DNA of 64,000 nt, from NCBI GenBank assembly GCA_948146395.1, contig OX411548.1, positions 58,299,020 to 58,363,019 of the forward strand. Reading direction: 5' to 3'. Below the pieces are notes generated by a model. It worked only from the letters and a program-made list of their open reading frames with translations, searched no databases and had not been told where the DNA came from. The translations under genes were made by a program, and so were the position numbers. This stretch comes from Fragum whitleyi. Taxonomy: Eukaryota; Mollusca; Bivalvia; Cardiida; Cardiidae. Below, piece after piece: positions 57,976 through 64,000 of this stretch; the stretch's first letter is position 1; each line of letters starts with the position of its first letter.

Positions 57976-58204
57976 TTATTGGATCCAGCTATGTGATTTG
58001 TAGACATATAAATGCTTTACTCTATGCACCAGTAAAATATCTTTGTAGCCAAATCATCCATTTCTTTTGATAACATGCCACCCATAACATTAATGTAAGA
58101 ACAGCTGATGTTTTATCACATTGAAAAGAAATATGTATGTCTTTCATGTTTGCAAAAGCTACTGTCAAAGACTAATTGCTAACAGTTCTAAGTAATAGAT
58201 TGAG

Positions 58205-58420
58205 GTTTTGTGTCTGTAGTTTAGAGGTAGAGAGTCAGCCTCTTGACCCAAAGTTCCTGAATTTGATTCCTGACAGGGGCTATCAATCTCTTTTCATTAA
58301 CCCACATTCGGCGTTCGTACTGGATAATTTCTAGGCACCAGAATCAAAAGGGATTAATCTAAGTTGTAAGAACTTGTTTCCCAATCGTTGTAAAATAAAA
58401 AGGTTTAAACCAAGTAATTG
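58205..58420 (+). mobile_element. SINE-like fragment with tRNA-derived head
   Basis: TGTGTCTGTAGTTTAGAGGT, AGAGAGTCAGCCTCTTGACC and the B-box-like GAATTTGATTCCTGACAGGG form a worn tRNA head. A body with CATTCGGCGTTCGTACTGG and a TAATTGATTGAATGAA end follows. It differs in the body from the 34196 family. Confidence 0.5.
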
Positions 58421-59877
58421 ATTGAATGAAGAGCCTCAAAATCAGTCCATCTGCCATTTCCAAACTAACTTGTAAAAACAAAAAAAACTCCCAAAACCCT
58501 CTACTGAAAAATCAGTTCTACAAACATTATCCACTAACATAGGTCTAATTGGCTTGCCATTCTTAGACACTACATTCTCTACCCACCATTTAATCAGGTT
58601 CTTGCATAAAGCACTTAAATGTATTCTACTATCAATATTTAAATTATGCTCATTAATGCCAAAAACCTTGCTTCTTTCCATACCCTGATAATGAATTGGT
58701 GCTTCTAAAACTGAAAGCATTCACTACTAAGCCTATAAAAGATACCAAATCGGTATGCACACACTATCTTGCTCTAACAGCTACTGTACTTCAGAAATGA
58801 TTTTTGATACTTTTTCCTCGGTGAGAAAACCATGAAAAGAACTGATTTAATCATAAATAAATAAGCAGCACTATGTCTAAGCTTTGAACAACTACACTTG
58901 TTTTCAAAATAGCACAGGACTTCGTCCTTGGCATAAGAAAACAGTAATAATACCTTGCAAATGTAACCACGGTTAGCAACAGATCAACTATGAGACATGT
59001 GGTTTTGCGGACTTCCAGTTTGGGGCATATATAGACTAAAACACAGTGTCTTTTAAAAAGCCCAAGCGGCAAGAGGACATGCTAGTGTATACATGCGAAA
59101 TAATGGCCAAAAATACCAATTACATATGACTGCAAAGTCAAGATCAAAACCAAAGGTGATTCATGAAAGAATGCATTTTAATAAAGTGTAGGTGTGAGAT
59201 ACACAGGCCTTTTTAAATAATTAAGGCTAAAGCACCCCCAGAAAACCAAAGAAAATCTCCAAACAAATCACTTATTTAAGCACTGAAATAACACAAAAGC
59301 TTAATATTTTGGTCTTGAAAAGTTGTATCCCCCTCCCCCTCCCCCTGTTGAAATCATCATGACATCAATTTGATAAGGGTAGGAATTTATTTAAGGCTTC
59401 ATATTTTCTAAATTTCAGTCAAATTTAGACATTCAAAGAAGGGGGTTCCATTAGAAATTAGAAACAGTTTGTCCCATATATAGCAGTACCATATAACTGC
59501 TATATACTGCACAGGATTTTTTCACGTATCCTTTTTTTCTCCCCTTTTACCCAAATGTTGTAGTTTTACTTTGGTGTGTCTTATTTTCCTCACCTAGCAT
59601 AGGTGGCAAAATAGACACACCAGAATTAAATCTTGAGCACATGTGAGTCACTTTTGAAGAGTTCACATGGGGGACTTCTCTTTCATCCATCCTCAAGCAA
59701 GAATTTAAGGAGATTATTACTTCAACAACTATTTCTAGGCCAAAATGAATTTTTCTTGAAGACTGTTTCACATTTGCAATGCTAATCCCATGTCAAACTA
59801 ATAAATTTGTGTAAAATTGTTCACAATTTAATTACAATACAATTCTCCATCTTTATAGTTGTCTGGCCATGTATTTA
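58421..59877. other. TMEM65 intron 3, no recognised feature
   Basis: Short frames only. A TATAGCAGTACCATATAACT, GCTATATA pair near 59478-59510 is a local inverted repeat. Nothing else supported. Confidence 0.4.
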
Positions 59878-59945
59878 AAACAATTTCACTGGAATGAGCC
59901 TTGATTGAACCATTATCAGTCTACTCGTGGTTTATAGATGAAATA
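59878..59945 (+). repeat. Family-2 unit, left of an inserted LINE
   Basis: CAATTTCACTGGAATGAGCC, TTGATTGAACCATTATCAGT matches family-2 units at 12760-12800. It is interrupted by LINE sequence and units resume near 61525. Confidence 0.55.
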
Positions 59946-61400
59946 TTCGATCTAAAATGACAAGTCCGCAAAGTAGGAAGAGTGTGGAGAAGATTCAGAG
60001 AACCCCAGCAACTTGAATCTCTAAAATCTCTGCGTCTAAAATATCAGTATGCAATCCGCAAAGAGAAACAATCTGTGCTCAGTGTAAAAGTATACTCAAT
60101 TGAAAGGGTGACTCCAAAAAACTCTATAAATTAGTAGCCGAACTAACTGGAACAAAAGCAGAAAATCCGTTCCCACCAGGTGAAACTGATTCTTCCTTAG
60201 CGGAGGGTTTTGCCAACTTCTTTGTCAGTAAAATTGAAAAGATACACAAGTCACAAGAACAATATATCAATTACACATGGGAAAACAAGGAGGTCCCCTG
60301 TTTTGATACATTCAAAGATCTAACCCAAGATGAAGTTAAAACACTTGTTAATGTGAAGACAGGGCTTGAACTTGCTCTCTCAAACTATGGTCCTGTGAGT
60401 AACTTACCATTTATTTCAAAGCTTATCGAGAAATCGGCACTTCTTGGATTAAAGAAACATGTCGATAAGTATAAACTTTTACCGAAAAACCAGTCTGCCT
60501 ACAGATGTTTTCATTCTTGTGAAACAGCCATACTCAGACTAACTAGCGACATTCTCAATAGCATGGAAAATAAACAGGTAAATGCTTTCATAGCCCTTGA
60601 TCTAAGAGCTGCATTTGATACAGTTAACCATGACATTCTGATTAAAGTATTGAACTCCCAATATGGACTGTGCGGTACTGCCATTAAATGGATCAATACA
60701 TATTTAAGTCCATGTAGTTGCAGCGTCAATGTAGAACCAGCTTTCTCCGGTCCTTGTCCCCTACAATGTAGTGTTCCCAGGGAAGCTGCTTTGGTCCTTG
60801 GTTATATCTCACATATGCCTGAACTCTGTTTGATGTAATTCCTGATACTATAACAGTTTATGGCTTTGCAGATGACCATATTGCTACAAAACCATTTATA
60901 CCAAAAATGAGCCATTGCAATCAGAGAATTAGAATGTTGTGCACTGACAATCAACTCTTGGATGAAAGAAAACAAATTGAAAATGAACACTTCAAAGACT
61001 GAATTTATCCTTTTTGGTAGCAGACAACAGCTTTCTTAGTGCACAGTGAACAGATCAATATCGTCTGTGATACAGTCAAAGTTCTACAGAAGCATTGAAC
61101 AAGCTACATTGGCTTCTGATAAAAGCTAGGATAGAGTTCAAGATTTTAACAGTGATGTTTAATTGTTCCAAAGATGCTGCCCCCTTGTATCCAACTGAAC
61201 TCTTTACCAAGCAAACTACTAAACATAGAATAAGATCAATCAAGGTTTTAAAACAGTCAGGCCATTGTTATGGAATAAGTTGCCACAATACTTGAAAGAC
61301 TGCAATTCTATAGACAGCTTCAAAAAAGGACTCAAACCAATTTTTTTACAGATTTTTATAGATGGTTTTAGAAATAACTTTCTTATATGCAATTTAGTAA
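59946..61400 (+). pseudogene. CR1/L2-like LINE, broken reverse transcriptase
   Basis: Remnant of the ORF2 of a non-LTR retrotransposon. The pre-RT region (about 59955-60350; LYKLVAELTGT, FANFFVSKIEKI) is followed by RT core blocks at 60370-60790: NYGPVSNLPFISKLIEK, LPKNQSAYRCFHSCETAIL, AFIALDLRAAFDTVNHDIL. The box that normally reads F/YADD appears as FADD near 60865, but in another frame. The C-terminal region at 61095-61310 (LHWLLIKARIEFKILTVMF, SIDSFKKGLK) is again shifted. No endonuclease domain is seen, so it is 5' truncated. Several frameshifts and stops make it non-functional. Confidence 0.8.
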
Positions 61401-61524
61401 CTTTATATAGTCAATAATGTACAACTCTAGTGAATATGTTTTGCGTAAAATTAGGCGTTTAAGTAAATTAAACAGTTTCAGTTTTACAAAAAAAACTTGT
61501 AATGAGATGAAAAGTATGTCTACA

Positions 61525-61905
61525 GAGAATAGGTCATTTCTCTATATGTTATATAGTGGAGACCGAAAATCTTTTTTTAATTATTTAACTGATGAATATC
61601 ATCCAAATTTAACTTGGGTGATCTTTGGATGAACCTTTATCAAGCTACAAAAATATTGTGATTCGATGGAAAATATGTCTTTAATGGTCAGAGGTCATTT
61701 CTCTGTTTATTATAAAGTGTAAACTTTGAAAATCAATTCCTCAGAGTCTAGTAGATGGATATCAACTAAATTTCATTTGAATGATCCTTGGGTGACCCAT
61801 TATCAGACTGCACAAAGTCTTTGTGATTGGATGAGAAATATGTTATTCAGTCAAACTTTATATGAAGTTATGTTAAGGGCTGCTAAATTTGTTCAAATTA
61901 TACCC
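61525..61905 (+). repeat. Family-2 array, right of the LINE
   Basis: Two to three units: AGGTCATTTCTCTATATGTT, ATATAGTGGAGACC; GATGAATATCATCCAAATTT; TGGATATCAACTAAATTTCA, GATCCTTGGGTGACCCATTA. Tail not recognised. Confidence 0.6.
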
Positions 61906-62034
61906 CTGTGGTCAAATAATGGCCTTGCCCCTTGAAGCCAAAGGTTAGAAAAAGACACAAGGGAAACAATCTTTTCCTTTAAAAATGTGGTACATGTACA
62001 TTCATTATTACTGTAAGGCATATAAATTGATAAT

Positions 62035-62430
62035 TATATCCCCCACCTATGAAGTAGAGGGGGGTATATTGGTTTCACCATGTCTGTCTGTCTGTCCATC
62101 CCCCTGTCTGTCTGTAGATGTTTTTGTTTCCAGATTCTTACTCAAGAACCAAGTAACCTACAATCATGAAACTTCATTCAAATGTTGCTTATTACCCAAG
62201 GAAGTCCGCTATTGTTTTTTGGTCACATAGGTGAAAGGTCAAGGTCACAGTCAGCCTTTGTTCATTATTTTTGTTGTCTGGACTCTAACACAAGAATCAA
62301 GCGACCTAGTATCATGAAACTTCATGCAAATGATGCATTATTTTCTCAATATTTGTTAAAAACTCAACCTGCACTAATAGCACTTGCATTTGGCATTCAG
62401 GTGAGTGAGCCAGTGCCTATTTTCCTCTTG
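62035..62430 (+). mobile_element. Family-5 array element with a family-1-type tail
   Basis: Head ATATCCCCCACCTATGAAGT, AGAGGGGGGTATAT (hairpin) and a TGTCTGTCTGTCTGTCCATC stretch. Then ~1.5 units with CTCAAGAACCAAGTAACCTA, ATGAAACTTCATTCAAATG, GGTCACATAGGTGAAAGGTC. The right end ATTCAGGTGAGTGAGCCAGT, GCCTATTTTCCTCTTG is of the family-1 type. It ends 13 bp before TMEM65 exon 4. Confidence 0.65.
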
Positions 62431-62443
62431 TTTTCTTTTTCAG

Positions 62444-62498
62444 GGAGAATATATAGAGTTTCAGTTTGGAGCCCTGTTTGGCGTGTCAACAATGGCAG
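62444..62498 (+). CDS. TMEM65: TMEM65 coding exon 4
   Basis: Acceptor TTTTCTTTTTCAG (62431-62443) and donor GTGAGA (62499). Phase 0 at the start, phase 1 at the end. It encodes GEYIEFQFGALFGVSTMA plus one base, matching the family stretch G..IE...G..LGISTMAA between the first and second membrane segments. Reading in the other open frame across this region gives no similarity, so the short exon is preferred. The whole pyrimidine tract is the 13 bp between an element end and the exon. Confidence 0.93.
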
Positions 62499-62743
62499 GT
62501 GAGAATACTACCATACACTATTGTCAGTGGTAGGTCAAAACATCAAACCTACAGCTTAATCAATTAAAGACTTGTTACAGCTATTCTCTCAACAACTCTC
62601 GATAAAAGATGTAATGTTTTAGTCTGTTTTAAAAGTATTGTAATGGAAAACAACAAATAGAGAATGAAATGTAATGAATGTCTGCGAAAGGACAAATTTT
62701 TGTCATCAATTTAAGAGTAAGTAAAAAGGATTCTTACTTAATA

Positions 62744-63022
62744 AGCTAGCCCAGGATGAGAGTCATAGAAGAGCTATTGTCATACCCTTGGATGACAGCG
62801 TCGTGTTGATGTGGGCATCTGCATTAGGTTAAAGTTTTTTATTTCTGTCAAAAAAGATCCTAAGGGCTTTATATTTTACTGAAACACTCATAAGGGTATA
62901 GGCTTTCATTTGAGACAAGCTTCCATGTCAAAATGACCTTGAGACAGTGACTTTTGACCCTTTATATTCAACTCTTGAGATGTTTAAGTCAGTGGAATGA
63001 AGAGGCCCTCTTGGGGCTCTTG
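62744..63022 (+). mobile_element. Family-3 element, short worn copy
   Basis: The head AGCTAGCCCAGGATGAGAGT, CATAGAAGAGCTATTGTCAT and GACAGCGTCGTGTTGATGTG resemble 29225. Part of one unit follows (CACTCATAAGGGTATAGGCT, TTCATTTGAGACAAGC). The end GGCCCTCTTGGGGCTCTTG lies before TTTT. It occupies half of intron 4 and ends 53 bp before exon 5. Confidence 0.65.
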
Positions 63023-63075
63023 TTTTGAAGTGATATTTTATTCATTATAAATAAATTTCTTTTCTTCTTTGACAG

Positions 63076-63118
63076 CTGCAGGGATGGGTAACTTGGTATC
63101 TGATGTTATTGGTATAGG
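63076..63118 (+). CDS. TMEM65: TMEM65 coding exon 5 (second membrane segment, start)
   Basis: Acceptor TTCTTCTTTGACAG and donor GTAAGT (63119). With the last base of exon 4 it encodes AAGMGNLVSDVIGIG and two bases of the next codon (phase 2). This is the conserved AA.(L/M)GNLVSD..G.G signature of TMEM65. Further exons (remaining membrane segments, C-terminus) lie beyond 64000. A family-6 head starts 39 bp downstream. Confidence 0.94.
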
Positions 63119-63157
63119 GTAAGTCTGAAAGGTTCTTCTTTTACACTTTCCATTTTT

Positions 63158-63343
63158 ATATGCCCATAGAAGACGAAACATATCATGGGATCACCCGTGG
63201 CTTTCGGGTGTCTGGACGTCCAAACGGTGTCTACTTCTTTTTCCAGAGCATAACTCAGTCACCTTTTGTCCAATTTACTTGAAATTTGGCAATCATATTA
63301 TTAATCTGATTACGGAGTGCAGTGCACAAAAACAATAATGATT
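63158..63343 (+). mobile_element. Family-6 head and first unit, sense fragment
   Basis: After TTTTT: ATATGCCCATAGAAGACGAA, ACATATCATGGGATCACCCG, GGTGTCTGGACGTCC, then AGAGCATAACTCAGTC and GATTACGGAGTGCAGTGCAC. It is the reverse complement of the right ends of 43038-44100 and 45055-45856. Confidence 0.7.
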
Positions 63344-63915
63344 ATAACCCATCCCCCCCACAGACACCATGAAGTAAAGGGGGGTATATTGGTTTCACCA
63401 TGTCTGTCTGTCTGTTAATCTGTCCATCAGTCCGTCTGTCCATCCATTGACCTTTTTGTTTCCAGACTCTAACTCGAGAACCAAGTGACTGAGAATAATA
63501 AGACTTCATTCAAATACAGCTAATGAGCTAAGGAGGGGCCCTACTGTTTTGGGGTCACATAGGTCAAAGGTCAAGGTCACAGTCAGCCTTTGTTCAATTT
63601 TCATTTCCGGACTCTAACTCGAGAACCAAGTGACCTAGAATCAAGAAACCTCTGTCCTATTGTTTTTGGGTCACATAGGTCAAAAGTCAAATTCACAGTC
63701 AGGCTTTGTTCAATTTTTGTTTCCGGACTCTAACTCAAGAACCAAGCGACCTAGAATCATGAAACTTCATGCAAATAAAGCTTATGACCAAAGGATGTGC
63801 CCTATCGTTTTGGGGTCACATAGGTCAAAGGCCGAGGTCAAAGTCAGCCTTTGTTCATTTTTTTTTCCTGACTCTAACTCAAGAACCAAGCGACCTAGAA
63901 TCATGGCACTTCGTT
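63344..63915 (+). mobile_element. Family-5 array element, cut off by a family-2 head
   Basis: Head CATCCCCCCCACAGACACCA, TGAAGTAAAGGGGGGTATAT, then TGTCTGTCTGTCTG. Three units of ~130-180 bp contain CTAACTCGAGAACCAAGTGA, GGGGTCACATAGGTCAAAGG, TCAAGGTCACAGTCAGCCTT. AGGTCA direct repeats are frequent. It stops at the T-run before 63921. Confidence 0.65.
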
Positions 63916-63920
63916 GTTTT

Positions 63921-64000
63921 TAGCTCCACTGGCTGAAAGCCACTGGGGCTATTGTCATGGCGTTGTGACCGTCGTTCGTCCGTCCATGCGTCAGTGTGTC
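63921..64000 (+). mobile_element. Family-2 element head, runs off the window
   Basis: After TTTTT: AGCTCCACTGGCTGAAAGCC, ACTGGGGCTATTGTCATGGC, GTTGTGACCGTCGTTCGTCC. Nearly identical to 12276-12350. Confidence 0.75.

Noticed and set aside
62182..62502. 106-codon frame spanning the region before exon 4
   Set aside because: It runs through family-5 array and intron and crosses exon 4 in the wrong frame; the GEYIE frame matches TMEM65.

Overview
This is a stretch of an AT-rich, heavily repeat-invaded animal genome. The repeat types point to a bivalve mollusc: tRNA-headed SINEs ending in CAAT or AAAC runs, many tandem-array elements whose first bases form a hairpin beginning AGCTCACCTGAGCAC, a BEL/Pao gag, a Ty3-like pol and a CR1/L2-like LINE. 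The organism is an inference; no species marker is visible. There is no bacterial-type operon, CRISPR array or rRNA.

Only two host genes can be supported, and they are divergent. On the minus strand, 6927-7038 is the first coding exon of palmitoyl-protein thioesterase 1 (PPT1, lysosomal). It has a signal peptide, the conserved VIWHGMG block, and an intron after the first base of the glycine codon. On the plus strand, starting 303 bp away, is TMEM65, a mitochondrial inner-membrane protein. Its first five coding exons lie at 7342-7600, 16353-16403, 36271-36338, 62444-62498 and 63076-63118. All five join in phase, and the gene continues beyond the window. The shared 303-bp promoter carries a 10-bp inverted pair of M-box-like sites (ATCATGTGAC / GTCACATGAT).

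Nearly everything else is intron filled with mobile DNA. PPT1 intron 1 (1-6926) holds a decayed ~185-bp tandem array and a broken Ty3/gypsy pol in which integrase precedes reverse transcriptase (Gmr1-like order), followed by a polypurine tract and a probable LTR. TMEM65 intron 1 (7601-16352) holds a foldback-like element with heptamer-repeat arms. Intron 2 (16404-36270) has a three-level nest of tandem-array elements at 17.0-20.5 kb, further arrays, and a SINE inside an element inside another array. Intron 3 (36339-62443) has array elements in both orientations, a 435-bp TRIM, several MITEs, a BEL/Pao gag-protease remnant, a 0.7-kb palindromic element and a broken LINE. Intron 4 is 577 bp and is about half element.

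The most interesting pattern is that several otherwise unrelated repeat families share one plan. After a T-run comes a 5' hairpin, a GTC/CGTC-rich stretch, an array of ~140-190-bp units, a subterminal inverted copy of the 5' end, and a short 3' hairpin ending CTCTTG (or CTAG) before another T-run. This fits non-autonomous Helentron/Helitron2-like elements (asymmetric terminal inverted repeats, T^T insertion). It is an inference, because no Rep-helicase is present. These elements sit within about 55 bp of every internal TMEM65 exon, and their units are rich in nuclear-receptor half-sites.
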